Notes under the pieces: model-generated
The model's input: the letters and a program-made list of their open reading frames with translations, nothing else
The model's database searches: none
Told to the model about the DNA's origin: nothing
Shown: positions 1 to 13,080 of the stretch, one piece after another
Numbering within the stretch: the stretch's first letter is position 1
Layout of the letters: every line of letters begins with the position of its first letter
Position numbers and translations under genes: made by a program
NCBI GenBank assembly: GCA_021464245.1
Contig: JADCRB010000036.1
Span: 6,062,372 to 6,126,371, forward strand
Source of the DNA: Carallia brachiata
Taxonomy: Eukaryota > Streptophyta > Magnoliopsida > Malpighiales > Rhizophoraceae
Reading direction: 5' to 3'
Length of the DNA stretch: 64,000 nucleotides

Positions 1-423
1 TGCCAGTGTCCATCTCTTCAACAATCCTTGCCTTTATCTTCGCCGAAAAGGGAGCGGCTTGGTCCAAAGCTGATATAATGCCTAGAGACGGCATTGAGTG
101 CCGAATATATATCCCGAAAAGTAGCATGACCCAGTAAAGCTTTCTCTCTTCTATATTTGGCCACCCATGAATTTGACGTCTCTCTCAGGTCCGCCACCCC
201 AGCTGCCACGTTGGGATCGTTCTTGTGCTTAATGGTTCTTCTAATCTTTCTGATCACTTCCTGGGCCTCTTTGACGTACTCTTCGTCTGTTACAGCGAAA
301 GGGGGAGTAATTGGGACGAGCCAAGCGGGGAAAAGAAAAACGGCGGTGGCAATGGTGGGTTTGGTTTGATGGGAGAGAGAGGCTTGAGTTTGGAGGTAGG
401 GGTTAGTATTGCCGGTGACGCCA
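1..423 (-). pseudogene. Photosystem II PSB27-H1-like pseudogene, running off the window start
   Basis: On the minus strand the segment about 18-275 encodes residues typical of plant PSB27, such as SNSWVAKYRREKALLGHATF and RDIYSALNAVS. In the family this is a thylakoid-lumen factor for photosystem II assembly and repair. An ATG at 423 opens a proline- and serine-rich, transit-peptide-like stretch (MASPAILTPTSKLKPLSP). That frame ends at a TAA near 293, and the mature domain (DEEYVKEAQEV) continues in another frame. Compared with Arabidopsis PSB27 as I remember it, the middle of the bipartite targeting sequence is missing. A second frame change follows the SFGP motif near 60: the conserved AKIKARIVEEMD reading exists only in a different frame. 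No intron is visible. I infer a decayed duplicate. A real gene with two sequence errors is less likely, because a segment is also missing. Confidence 0.8.
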
Positions 424-3261
424 TGGATTGAGCATGGTAGCCGATTTAGGAATTAAAATGAGAGTAGGCGAATAAGGGTCGTTTGTTTTATAATTTGAAA
501 TCGAAATTAGAATTGGAATTGGAATTAAGTGGAATGAAAAATAGAATTATTTATTTTATAATATATTTGATTTACTTTGGAATCGGAATCAAAACCCTTC
601 ATAGATGTTTGTTTCATTTCGAAATCGGAAACATTAAATACATGGGAATATTTATGTCATGCCAAATATAAAATAAATGTAATTAAAATTAAAAAAATTA
701 TTAATATCAAATTAAAAAGTATGAAATTTAAAAGAATATTATAATGTAATGTCAAATTAAAAATATTAAATTACCATAAAAAAAAATTAAAAATTATAAT
801 AAAAACTAATAATAATAATATTTAATTTTTGTTATAATATAAAAAACATGTTATTATTATTATTATTTTATTTTATGAATAAATAAAATCAAAAAATAAT
901 ATAATAACAATATAAAAATAAAAACATTGGGTAGTGGAGAAAATTGAGGAGTTAGAAATAATTAGGAGGGGAATGAGAATGATTAATGGAATAAACATAA
1001 GAATTATGATTATCTTAAAGTAAGAAATTTTATTCCCCTTTTTAAGGGAATGAGAATGTATTTTATATAAAACAAACAATAGGAATGGAAATTTGGTAGT
1101 TGATTCTCATTCTCACATTATTTTTTTCCTAAACAAACACCTCCTAAATATTAAACAAAATATTTTTTTTCTAATTTTTTATTGTAAATAGTAATATAAA
1201 TAATAGAATTATTTTATATTATTGATAAATAATAACTTGCATTATAAATAATATTATTTTAATATATGTTAGCCTTTCAGTTAAAAAAATAAAAGAGTAA
1301 GAGTAAAATATAAAATATAAAATTTAATGAAAGCAAAACATAAATTTTAATAGAAGTAATCATATAGATTTAACTTAAAAAATAAAAGAGTGGAAGTAAA
1401 ATATAAAATATAGTATGAGTAAAACATAAATTTTAATAAAAGTAATCGTATAAATTTAACTTTCTTTATATCACTTTTTTTCAATGAGAACAATTGATGA
1501 TAGTAAAACCTAAATTTAAAGGAAGACAATATGTTAAAATTAATATAATTTATGTTTATCATTAAAGTTCATTTGTTTGAGGGTACAACATTTTCCTGAA
1601 CAATGTTTTCCCCATTTTCCAATGTTTGGGTGTTTGAAAAAGAAAAGCCAAAGGAAAATATGAAGCAGTCAACATAAATATAAGGGCTTTTTTGGGAAAA
1701 ACAACTTCCGCTCTTAACGAGCGGAATTCATTTTTCGCGAAGTGCACCGGTGTAAAAGAGGGGAAGCACGCAAATAATAGAGAGACGACGACCATCGCCG
1801 ACCTTGCCAGTCACCGGCCCACCACATCGTCGTCGCTGGCCTGCTGTTTTCGGCCTCACCAGTCGCCGACCTACTCCATGGGCGTCCACGTAAGCTTTTT
1901 TTTTTTTTTTTCGTTTTTTTTTTCCTATTTTAAACCGTTTTTTCACATAAACATTGTGGCTATTCTCCACCTTCGTCACCGCCGTCAAATCCTTCTTCCA
2001 ACTTCATTTTCTCTCTGTTATGGTCTTCTCTCTCATTTTCTTTTCTCACACTGCCCTCCATCAATCTTCATCGTGGCTATTTTCTTTGAATTCACTAGAA
2101 ATACACAGTTTGAGATTATCCTTCCACGGATAATTTGTGTTGTTTAAATGAAATTTGAGTTGTGTTTTGTCTAGAGACGCTAGTTCTTCATCTCGAGTCT
2201 CAAGACTGTAACATAACTTTGCACTGCATATACGAGCTTCAACCTTAAAACTAAATGCATGGAGAGACGTAGGCACAGAGAGTGAAATAGGGAAAGAAAA
2301 AAAAAAAAGTTATAAGAGAGAAATTTATTTTATAAGATTTTACAAAAGAATGATATTTTTAATATTTCAATTAAATATTAGAATAGAAAATGAAATACCA
2401 AAATTTTATTGTCTTCAATAAATAATATTTCAAAATTTTATTTTTCTCAACAAATAAATGTAACTTTAATATAAATTACAAATTTAAAAGTGGGCTTCTG
2501 CAATTGAGACGGAGAAGAGGAAAGGTAACGGGCAGCACGCTTTCTTTCTTGGGGTTGATTGGGTAATGGACTTGGGTTTTTGCCACGTGGGCTTATCTTG
2601 TTATCTTAGTTTTTGATCCTGGGCCTATATATGCGGATCAGACCATCTAGCGGATCCAATCATAGGTTTCATTTTCTGACGCTAACAGCAAGGGATTGTT
2701 ATTTTACTGTCCAATAAATTTGCACGGTAGACTTAAAAATAAAAAAGCAAATGAGTGTAATAATTACTGAATTTCAGGTAACATGGAATTGTGACCTTGT
2801 GTAATGTTATAAAAAATTGGTGGAGGTATTGATGGACGAAAATTACTATATATACAACAAAAATTTATATCCAAATTTATAAAGTGATACTAGTAAGATG
2901 GTGGTGTGAGCCAAAAAAAAAAAAAAGTGAGATCGTCGTGACTTTTGTACTATGTCAAAATGATATATTACAATGGAGAAAAAATTTATATAATTTGTCT
3001 ATAATATGTGGCAAAACTAGGTTTAATATGGATCAGTAATTTATGAGTCACAAAAATGAAATAATAAAAATAAACTATAATTCTACCAAAAAAAAATTGT
3101 GCAGACTTATCTGCAAAATAAGTTGGATTTTTTTATGTTGAATTTGTAAAAAAGAAAATCTTATAAATCTCATAAGTGTTACTGATTATTCACCGTAATT
3201 TTGTAAGGTTATACGTATATTTAATTTCACTAAATATTTTGACAAAAGTTGGAACCTATGA
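424..3261. other. AT-rich intergenic region
   Basis: No coding sequence could be supported here. Short open frames are AT-rich and low in complexity. The stretch holds an inverted-repeat element (474-1145, listed separately). Near 1565-1700 there are GTTTG-rich sequences like those at plant hAT-type element ends. A pyrimidine-rich stretch lies at 1770-2080 and long A/T runs are frequent. Around 2490-2650 a less AT-rich patch holds GGGCCT and CCACGTGGG motifs and could be a relic promoter, but no gene follows it directly. Confidence 0.5.
474..1145. mobile_element. Inverted-repeat (MITE-like) element
   Basis: The left end reads AAGGGTCGTTTGTTTTATAA. The right end, reverse-complemented, reads AGGTGTTTGTTTAGGAAAAA, so the termini are imperfect inverted repeats. 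Subterminal GGAATGAGAATG-type motifs occur in both orientations (near 529-536, 970-982, 1048-1060 and 1104-1118). The interior is AT-rich and noncoding. The arrangement fits a non-autonomous DNA transposon. Exact ends and target-site duplication could not be fixed by eye. Confidence 0.5.
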
Positions 3262-3450
3262 ATTTTTTTGGTCTGAAAGCTTTGGTATCTAGAAGTCCAT
3301 TGGACTCTAATTAATCCAGTTCAAGTCGGGTGGACCCATTAAAAAGGGCAAAACTCTTCCAGCGCCTATTTTCTCCACATATAAGACTCGAACTCGAGAT
3401 CTTATTTAAAGGAAATCAAACTCTTTTTCATTTAAACTAACAAGCGTTGA
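3262..3450 (-). mobile_element. SINE-like element, tRNA-derived
   Basis: Read on the minus strand, the block starts with a pol III-like head holding a B-box-like GAGTTCGAGTC (plus strand 3388-3400). It continues with GGGTCCACCCGACTTGAACT and ends in an A-rich tail (plus-strand T run at 3263-3269). A diverged relative lies at 40158-40325 in an intron of the FMN hydrolase gene. They share the GAGTTTGATT...TTTAAATAAGATCTC segment and the CTGGATTA...T tail region, which supports a dispersed family. Confidence 0.55.
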
Positions 3451-3987
3451 TACCTGCGTTGGTACCTATAATTTGATTGTACTAACAAAATCTTTAGCTA
3501 CTGAACCAAAACAAATGGCATTGCTGGTTGATCATGAATATTACCCTTACCCACTCGATTGCTCACCACAAGCAATGAGGCCGACAGGCTTAACGCACAA
3601 TCTGGAATGGGTGTGGCCCAAAATTAGAAAGAGGAATTAAAGCTTACCTTTAGCCGCTCTAGTTGTGCTCCCTACAGACAAATCTTGAACCACACCGACC
3701 TAGGCCCAGTCCTAGCCGTTGCTTGAATAAATCAAGGAGTTCATTTCAATCTCAGCAGCGAGGAAAAAACGAACTAAAAAAAAAAAAACAGAAGGAAACG
3801 AAATCCAAAAGCACCTCCTTGCCTACTTCACACAAGAGATGCAGAGATGAACGCTATAGTTAGAAATTAGGGTTCAAAAAAAAAAAAACTCTCAACAATT
3901 CTTGATTCTTGATCTCTGGTGAGACTCGAGAGAGAAAAAAAAAAAAGAAAGAAAAGAAAAGAAAGGGAAACAAAAACGAGAATCGAT
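3451..3987 (+). promoter_or_regulatory. Promoter and 5' leader of the helicase gene
   Basis: The stretch ahead of the helicase ATG at 3988 changes from AT-rich spacer to a purine-rich leader with A runs at 3777-3788, 3876-3887 and 3937-3948. The motif AAATTAGGGTTC at 3865-3876 is the reverse of an AACCCTAA telo-box, common near transcription starts of plant housekeeping and RNA-processing genes. No clear TATA box was seen. The transcription start is not determined. Confidence 0.4.
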
Positions 3988-6900
3988 ATGAAAAGAAAGA
4001 AGCGTCTGACAGAAGAAGCAAAACAACAGAAGCGTAATGCTGAAGAAGCTTTCCTCATTCGAATTTCCGAAGTTCTTCAACGGTTTTCCGCTTCCGAAGA
4101 CAAAGGTATTCAAGTTTTTTTTTTTAATTTTTTTATCTCTCTTTTCGGTTTTCTTGAATTTATATTCTGGTTTTGGAAGTGAAATTTTTGTTCACTTTTT
4201 TTTTTTTTTCTTCAAAGATTAAAAAAAAAATCACTTTTTAAAATTATGGGAATGGTTCTTTTGCGTGTTTTTTTCCTAGTTTTAGTCCGAACATTCGTTA
4301 ATTTCTTGGTTCTGTGAGAAATTGCTTTTCTTTTTTCTTTTTTTTTCCCTTTATTTATTTATTTATTTATTCCTGCGTGAAGATAAAGCTTGTTCCATTT
4401 TTGAAGTGGACTGTGTGGATTTTGCTTTGTACTTTCTTTGCTGTCACTTTAATAGTCATTATGCTGTGGGCTTTTTTTTTTTTTTTTTGGTGCTGGAGTT
4501 GAATGTATTTTTTTGTCCCTATCTATCGGAATCAATACATGGATTTGTGGATGCTATGATCAGTTTACACGTTTGAAGCCAGCTTGTCCGATCGCCAACG
4601 TGCTTTGGTATACCAAGAAAGCAAGAAAATGGGTATGAAGCCTAAATGTTCCGAGTGAGTACAGATCATTGTGCCTGCACTTCATTTCACTATGTGAAAT
4701 CTTGTTTTCTGTTGTTTTTATCCTTATACGTTGATTGAACTATCTCTGGGTGTAATTGGTCTAGGTAGTAAATTTTCAAATTTTTTTAAGTTTAATTTGC
4801 TTTTGGCGGCGTTTGTGGTGATTTGATTTTGGTGAGTTTGTATCTGTGGACAGGACGGGGAATCAGCGTCTTGTTTCCGTGCATAAGAAGATGAAGATTG
4901 AAGGCAAAAAAGTGGCAAAGGAAATTCTCACTAATTTTACATTCTCGGAAGAGTCAAAAATGGCTTTGGAGGACCTATTTGTACATTACCCTCCTAGAGA
5001 CGAAGACTTTGGTGATAAAATAGTTGGAGAAGTTAGTGAAAAGGCCAATAAAAAACGGGGACAGAAACATGATTTCTTCCGCAAACCTTTAATGAACAAA
5101 ACAGAAATTGCTAAAAAGGTGGATTTGCTTGCTTCCAGAGCAGAAAATGATGCGAACTTAAGACAGGTTTTGTGATTATACGACACTGATCTAGATTTTG
5201 TTAATTAATTTTTCTAGCCTCCTTGGTTAGATGATTTGTTTTTTTTCATTTCTTCTATCATTGGAGAGGGATATGTGCATTCTCCTGGAAAGACCTCATA
5301 GCTTTTGTTCTTTAAGCATTCCGTCATGAAAGGCGTCTGAGTTTTCGTTATATATGCAGATACTTGAAAATAGGTCTAAGCTACCAATTGGACCTTTCAA
5401 GGATGTCATCATGTCCACTATGGAATCTCACCAGGTAGTATCTTTGTTTTGATTTTAAGATTGTGTGCTTGATTACATATTGCACAATAAATGACTTCTA
5501 TAACTGTTAATTCCTCGTACCAATTTAATTAGTACTTGTGATGATGTGGTGCTTTGAATCTTCTTAAAATATTTATATCTACATAACAGGGGACAAGCGT
5601 GATGATGTTTTCAACGGTTGCTGCATAGCATACTGATAGCAGAATTAATCAAAATTAAAATTCTTCGTAAATTACCATATTTATAAGTTTATGATAGAAT
5701 ATTCTTTTTGCATTGGTAAATTTGTATTTGTGTGCCTTTTTCCGTCTTCTTTCTTTTGGAGTGATACGAGCAGATTTGAGATTATCTTGATTTGAGGATT
5801 TTATGATTTTTTCTACATTTTGCAAAATTGTCTTCCTTGTTTAAAAGCACCCTATGATAAGGGAGGAAAGTAGTTCCCTTGATTTTTGAAAACTGGATTT
5901 TGATTGTTCTTGATCATCTTTCTGCTCCTCTTTTTGCCTCTCATCCCCCCCTGTACCTCTTTCTTTTTTTACTTCCAATGTTTGCTGCTCTGTTGAGCTG
6001 TATTTCAATGGTTGGATTTTTGGGATATATCTCAGAACTTAATCAACTTATGACCCCATTATACTCTGATGCAGGTTGTTCTTATATCTGGTGAGACTGG
6101 ATGTGGGAAGACGACACAGGTTACTAATCTTTCGCTTGTTATATTTTTGTTATGCTTAATGTCACTTGTCAGGAAATCTGTAGAAATTCCATTCATCTTT
6201 TTCTCTTCGTTACTGAGGTGGAAAGATAGAAAAAAGGCCAAGTGATGTGTTATATAGAGGAATGTGTGGAAATGAGGAAACATATTACTGACTGAGTTAC
6301 AAGCAAGTATAAACTATTGTGTTAGCAAGAGCTGCAGTCTCCAACTTAGCAAATAGAAAAAAAAGAAATAAAATATTTTGAATTGGTAGAAATTTAAATG
6401 AATGGAAGGATGCGCCAAAACGGGTGGCACCTATGCATGCCATGAATAACAGAGTTTTATAAACTTGAAAGTAGCCAAAAATTGGCTATGAATTAAGCTG
6501 TCAACTCTTACTTCATTTTGTCCAAGTTTTATTTTGCCACACAACATAGTGGAGCTAATTTCCACTTCTTTAGATGCACAGGTAGGCTGGTTGGCAAAAA
6601 AATGAGCAAACTATGCACAGTTGATAAATTTAGTTAGCAGGTTTGTGGTTGTGGTCTAGTGTTTGTTGATCTAATAATGGTTCCTCTCTGCATGCTGCCT
6701 ATGGGTAAGCTTGTGTGCCCAAGACAAAAAGCTTGCAAATTACATTGGTCATACTATCTTCAGATAGATTCATTGGATGTTTATTGCCACTATATCTAGT
6801 TTGAGAAGTAGAAACTGCCATTTTAGTATATTAATACGGTAAAGGGTATGTAGCTACCAGTGTTGTCATAGTGGTTGATATGAGAAATTCTTTTTTGCAT

Positions 6901-9900
6901 TTGGCTTGTGCCAAATTTTCTTCTGGAAAATTTTCCTTTTCCGTTGAGGTGATATGTTTACGCCTATCTAATATGGCACACCATTATGCAGTTATTTGCT
7001 AGTGATATTTCTTATTGACAAGATTAGGATGGGCAAATTAAACATTGAATTTGTAGAGGGGGAAATAAGTATAACAACAAGAAGAAGGCCTTAATCCCTA
7101 ATTTATTTGGGGCCAGCTACATGAATCTTTTCTTGCCATTCCATTTTATTAGGCACTTAATTGGGGGGAAACAAGTGCTGAGTAGGGAATAATAAGGTGC
7201 CAGTTTTCTTTATTTTTTTTTTTCTCTCCTTTGTATGTTTTAGCTTTTGACATTTTTCTTGATGTTGGCTATCATGTTTGTCTGCTATTGTCCTGAATAA
7301 ATTATATATCCATTCTCCACTTTAATTGATAATGGTGCAGGTCCCACAATTTGTTCTGGATCATATGTGGGGAAAGGGTGAGGCGTGTAAAATAGTATGC
7401 ACGCAACCTCGTCGCATCTCAGCAACATCAGGTGCTTATCAATGAAGAATGTTGTGTTTTGGCTATTATTAAACTACTGACCCTTGTTGCCCTAACTTAA
7501 CATAATGTTATGTTGTTGGTGGTTTTCACGACTAGTTGCTGAGAGAATTTCATTTGAGAGAGGGCAAGAAATTGGAGATGATATTGGATACAAGGTAAAG
7601 TTTGTAAATTTTTTTGATGGCCAATATAGCTTTTAGCCCAGTGATGGTATTTTGAAATTTTTTAAAGTCGAGTGCCGCATAGTAGTGAAAATTAGGGGGA
7701 AATGTTTCTAGGCGAGAGTCTAGTTTGACATTAGAGGGAGTTAGTGACCATCAGTGTTGTGCACTTGCTTTTCCCCTTGTATGTACTTTTTTTTTTCCTG
7801 TTATTCACTGTTTCTCATAAAAAATGCGTAAACTTGTCTTCTTGATGTTCTTCAACATAAACATTAAATCATGATTAAGCTCAGCATCAACTGAGATTAG
7901 AATTTGAAGGGAAGATCCCTATTCCTTCCAATTTTTCAGCAAAATTTATCATGTTGCAGTTTTTGCACACAAATTAATATGGATGAAAAATTGCTTCTAG
8001 ACTTGTTTAATCCAAGTCATTAACAAGATTGATTTAGAATTTTTAAAAATTAAAAACCAACAATGTTCCATTCATGGATTGGCCTCTCTAGTTGTACCAT
8101 TGGCTCGTGCTTGTCTCTGACACCGTATAAAATTTAGATCCGATTGGAAAGTAGCGGTGGAAGGCACTCATCAGTTGTATTCTGCACAAATGGGGTTCTA
8201 TTGCGAATGCTGGTCTCCAAAGGTAGTAGTTGTTCCAGGAGGGAGGCATCAAGAAAACTCACCGACGAAGACATTTCTCACATAACTCACGTCATTGTGG
8301 TACTAATCTCTTCTTTATTGATGCCTTTTCTCTGTTATTTTAATTTTTTTTCCTTGATAATATATGTCTTACCTATGAATAATGTTATACCTTATGGGCT
8401 CAGGGTCTACATTCTTTGGTGAATTTTGTTGTAAAGATTTGTAGAAGCATAAGCCCAATAACTTAAACGGATAACAAGAGGGAAGAAGCAAACTTAAATG
8501 GGCTTTTAGACACCACATCTTACTAAGACCTTAAGGCTTAGGTTATGGGTCTTCTAACCACACTTATATATTGCTTTACTCTCTCCCTTCCTTTCCAATA
8601 TGAGACTTTTATATTTTATACTCCAACATTTGTAAAGTAGCTATTTTTCCGTGGGTAAAGACTTCTTGTAGATTTCATTTTTGTTCTGTCAAATAGCTTC
8701 AAGGATGACCAGGCTACATGTAACATGTGCTTTATTGAGTTTAACTTTTAGGCCCTATTGTGAAAATACTTTATATTTGAAAAAAAATGTAATTTTAATT
8801 TTCCATAGGAGTGAGGACGTGGCCTGTGCATGAGATTTGGTTTCCATGAAGTATATTGCAGAACTGTTGTCAGAAAACCCTTTGGAAAGTTTACTCTTCT
8901 GCAAGGAATTTATCTTTCTCTCCCCTCCCCTTCTTTCTTTCTCAGCTTTTACGTTTTGTATATGGGTTAAACGAGAGTGAGTTGACTTTCGAGTCATTTA
9001 GAGAAAAGTTTTTTACATTGTATGTCACTACAGCAACATGCTGTTAACGCAAATATGTGTTCCCCGAGGCTTTTGGAGATGCTGACAGTGGAATGCTTAT
9101 TTCTAGTCAGACCTCTTCTTTGTTGAATGAGGCAATTATGAATGCTAATATAAAGTGCTGTACACGCATTTTGCCTGTAGACATTTCAATGTATGAGCAT
9201 CTTATAGCTGGTTAATGCAGGACAGGTGGTTTAGAAAATGTGGATGTTTTAGCAGATGCAGTTATACCAGCAATAAAAGTATTTTTTGAGCATGTGAGCT
9301 GCAAGTTCCTCAGATATTTTTGCTTAGCTTCCAAAGTAGGTTTTCTGGTGGAAAATGACATTAAAGCAATCCTTTTATGCTGATTTTATTTGAGTAACAT
9401 TGATTTGTTATTCCAGTGGTGTGGATTATGTTACCTAAAAGTTGCCATTCTTATGTAGTGTGTTGACTTGCTTCTGATGCTTTTAGAATATTTCTATGGA
9501 TGCAGATGATTCTGATGATCTCCAGTATCATAATTTTGGAGACCTGCTCATATGATAGTTGCAATGGCTTGCATTCTGATTCTTCGTTTTCACCTTTGTA
9601 GGATGAAATCCATGAAAGGGATTGTTATGCAGATCTCATGTTAGCAATCTTCAGGTACTTGGTGGTCCTTTGATTTTGAGTTGTCAACATGTTCAGTTGT
9701 TTTCATTCCATGCACACTTACTTTGACGAAAAATTAAATAAGAATCTCTAATAGTTTGTTGCTGCACATTAGTAATCAAGAATCTGTACCACTTGTTACC
9801 TGTGAGTAAATTTTTTCATAATACTGAAAAAATCTGAGACTAACCATCTCAGAATAGTTAACATACATATTATCTATTTTGTGGTAATACAAAATGTGAC

Positions 9901-12900
9901 ATTTTTGGATACTTGTTAACTTGCAGGGACATGCTTCCTTCTTATCCTCATCTTCGGCTGGTTAGTTAAATTCATTCTGCTTCATATTTAAAATGATATA
10001 TTAACCTTTTAGGCTTTTTTTTTCCCGTCAACATATGATTATTTTTTTTATTCAACATGTTTTTCATGGCCATATACAGATATTGATGAGTGCTACTCCT
10101 GATGCTGAACGATTTTCACAATATTTTGGCGGCTGCCCGATTATTTGCGTTCCTGGGTTCACTTATCCTGTAAAACATTTTCCAACTTTGTCATTGGTAA
10201 TTTTTGCATCTGGAATTTAAGTGGTCTTTAATTGTTCTTTCGTATAATTCAGGTGAAAAGTTTCTACTTGGAGGATGTACTTTCTATCCTAAAATCTGCA
10301 AATGATAATCATCTTCATCTTGCCATGCAAAGCAACTCAAATGTAGGCCGTGATTTGTCAGAGGAAGATAGGGGGGCTTTAGATGAAGCTATAAATCTGG
10401 CATGGTTCAGTAATGAGTTTGATCCCCTCCTGGATTTTGTTTCTTCTGAAGGAAGCTGTAGTGTTTATAATTATCAGCATTCTTTCAGTGGGCTAACACC
10501 ATTAATGGTCTTTGCTGGAACGGGTAGAGCGGGTGATGTTTGCATGCTCCTTTCTTTTGGTGCAGATTGCCATTTACAGGAGAAGGATGGCAGAACAGCA
10601 CTGGAATTGGCTGAACAAGAAAACCAGCATGAAACGGCGGAAATAATACGAAGACATGTTGAAAGTGCCCTTTCTGACTCTATGAAACAGCAGCAGTTAC
10701 TCGACAAATATCTTGCAACAATTGACCCCCAATTTATTGATGTTGTTCTTATAGAGCAGTTAATTAAGAAAATATGTGTTGATTCAGAAGATGGTGCGAT
10801 CCTTGTTTTTCTTCCTGGGTGGGATGATATAAATAGAACTCGTGAACGATTACTGTCTAACCCTTTTTTTAGAAGTCCTTCAAAGTTTCTGATAATCTCT
10901 CTACATTCCATGGTTCCATCTGTGGAGCAAAAGAAGGTTTTCAAGCGCCCACCAGAGGGCTGCCGCAAAATCATTCTTTCAACAAATATTGCTGAAACTG
11001 CTGTTACCATTGACGATGTTGTGTGTGTGATAGATAGTGGTCGAATGAAAGAAAAAAGCTACGATCCATATGACAATGTATCAACTCTGCAATCTTCCTG
11101 GGTTTCTAAAGCCAGTGCAAAGCAGCGAGAGGGCCGTGCCGGCCGTTGTCAGCCTGGAATATGTTATCATCTCTATTCAAAACTAAGAGCAGCTTCTTCG
11201 CCAGACTTTCAGGTTCCAGAAATTAGAAGAATGCCCCTCGAGGAACTTTGCTTGCAGGTAACTGCTTTTCAACATCCATCAGAGTGCTCAGATACCAAAG
11301 AAATTCTTGTAGTTTGACAGCAGGTGTTCTTTGACAGTTATATCTGTCATTTGCCTCTCTTACTTTTTAATGCAAAAGAATCCTTTTTCATCACTTCCCT
11401 CTTTCCGAATTCTGAAGCTTTGGACAGGTGAAAGAAATTGTGTTGCTCATGCTGAACCCATTACTCTCTCATGTACAGGTGAAGTTCTTTGAACCAAATT
11501 GCAATATAGACAGTTTCCTGCAGAAGACATTGGATCCTCCTGTTTCTGAAAGCATTCGCAACGCAGTTCTTGTTCTCCAAGATATTGGGGCATTGTCACC
11601 TGATGAAAAGTTAACGGAATTTGGAGAGAAGTTAGGTTGCTTACCAATTCATCCGGTGACGAGCAAAATGCTTTTCTTTTCCATATTGGTGAATTGCCTT
11701 GATCCAGCTTTGACATTAGCGTGTGCCTCTGACTATAGAGATCCATTTACTCTTCCTTTATCGCCAAATGATAAGAAGAAAGCTACTGCTGCTAAACTTG
11801 AGCTTGGTTCCTTATATGGTGGGCACAGTGATCAACTAGCAGTCGTGGCAGCATTTGATTGCTGGAAGAAAGCCAAGGAAATCGGTCAAGAAGCATGGTT
11901 TTGTTCTAAATACTTCGTCTCTTCAAGCACCATGAATATGCTTAATGCAATGCGTGATCAGCTCCAAGCAGAACTAACTCGTAATGGGTATATTCCAGAA
12001 GATGTACCCAGTTGTAGTGTGAATGCACGCGATCCAGGTATCCTCCATGCTGTCCTTGTGGCTGGCCTCTATCCAATGGTGGGAAGACTCCTTCCACCTA
12101 AAAATGGAAATCGTTCTGTTGTGGAGATTGCAAGTGGTGCTAAAGTTCGGTTGCACCCTCATTCCCTCAATTTTAAAGTAGCATTTAACAAAACTAATTC
12201 ATGCCCATTGATTATATATGACGAGATAACCCGTGGGGAGATGAGTATGCACGTAAAGAACTGTACTATTGTTGGGCCTCTGCCATTATTACTTCTTGTT
12301 AGAGAAATTGCTGTTGCACCAGCGAAGGATGGTGATGGCGGCATAGATGATGATGAAGACACTGGTGGTGAGGATGCTGCAGATGTTAATGAAATTGATG
12401 AGGATGGATGGGTTGCAGATGATAGGTTTGGTGGACAACATGGTGACAAGATCATGTCATCTCCTGATAATGCAGTTATGGTTGTTGTTGACCGGTGGCT
12501 TTGTTTTGAATCAACAGCCCTTGATGTCGCTCAGCTTTACTGCTTAAGAGAGAGATTGTCCGCAGCAATTTTACTGAAAGTAATTATCACGTATTTTATA
12601 TGTTTGCTTTCTATTTTTCTTCTTTTACACATTGTTCTGATTCATTATGGAATGCGGCACGATATAAATTGTCTCATTAGATCTGTTCTTCCTAAATCTT
12701 TTCTTATGCGTCTGATCATGTGGTTAATGTAGGTAATAAAACCTCAGAAAGATCTTCCTCCAGCACTTGCGGCCTCTCTACACGCTACGACTTCCATTCT
12801 GTCATATGATGGGCTATCCAGTATCTCATTCCCTGCAGGACCTGTTGACACGCCAACCTCAATGGTCCATGCAACGGAGACCAATTCTTCCCAAGGTATG

Positions 12901-13080
12901 AGAGGGATGTCTCAATATGCAAGTGGCTCCCTTGTATCACTAATGAGCCAGGGAGCACAGCAAGTTTCTCCTTCCCCTTTGTACAAAACTAGGATTCCTG
13001 CATCTGAAGAGAAATCATGTGGGTATGAGCCATCAAAACACAATTTTAGACCGCCACCAGCTGGTTCAGTAAGCATGTAG
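3988..13080 (+). CDS. DEIH-box ATP-dependent RNA helicase with R3H-like and ankyrin regions (NIH / DExH2-DExH6 type)
   Basis: Fourteen exons join in frame to about 1,194 residues: 3988-4105, 4564-4654, 4854-5166, 5360-5434, 6075-6119, 7341-7431, 7536-7594, 8138-8299, 9602-9654, 9927-9960, 10080-10169, 10253-11257, 11479-12579, 12733-13080. All introns are GT-AG. Superfamily 2 motifs in order: I GETGCGKT (205-212), Ia [14 protein letters not shown] (319-322), III SAT (351-353), [10 protein letters not shown] (668-675). Ankyrin-like repeats sit between the two helicase lobes (about 418-515). HA2/OB-type sequence follows, then an acidic patch. The N-terminus resembles an R3H domain, but RALVY has Tyr where the motif His is expected. 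Plant relatives are nuclear DEIH helicases that unwind RNA or DNA with ATP. The 3' end is duplicated downstream (17908-18715). An in-frame TAG ends the protein at 13078-13080, with 31 open codons behind it. Confidence 0.9.
8426..8631. mobile_element. Probable solo-LTR-like insertion in helicase intron 8
   Basis: The block begins TGTTGTAAAGATTTG and ends ATACTCCAACA, so it has the TG...CA termini of an LTR. Inside are CTTAGGTTATGGGTC, a TATATATT segment and CTTTCCAATATGAGAC. These resemble the end regions of short plant LTR or TRIM elements, which often carry a CCAATATGAGAC-like motif. It lies wholly inside the intron after exon 8 (8300-9601). A clean target duplication was not identified. Confidence 0.4.

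Noticed and set aside
1692..2147. Open frame of 151 codons on the plus strand
   Set aside because: It contains a Phe run from a T homopolymer and no recognisable domain. No splice or promoter support.
10474..11010. Open frame of 178 codons on the minus strand
   Set aside because: It is antisense to helicase exon 12 and composition follows the coding strand. It is a shadow frame.
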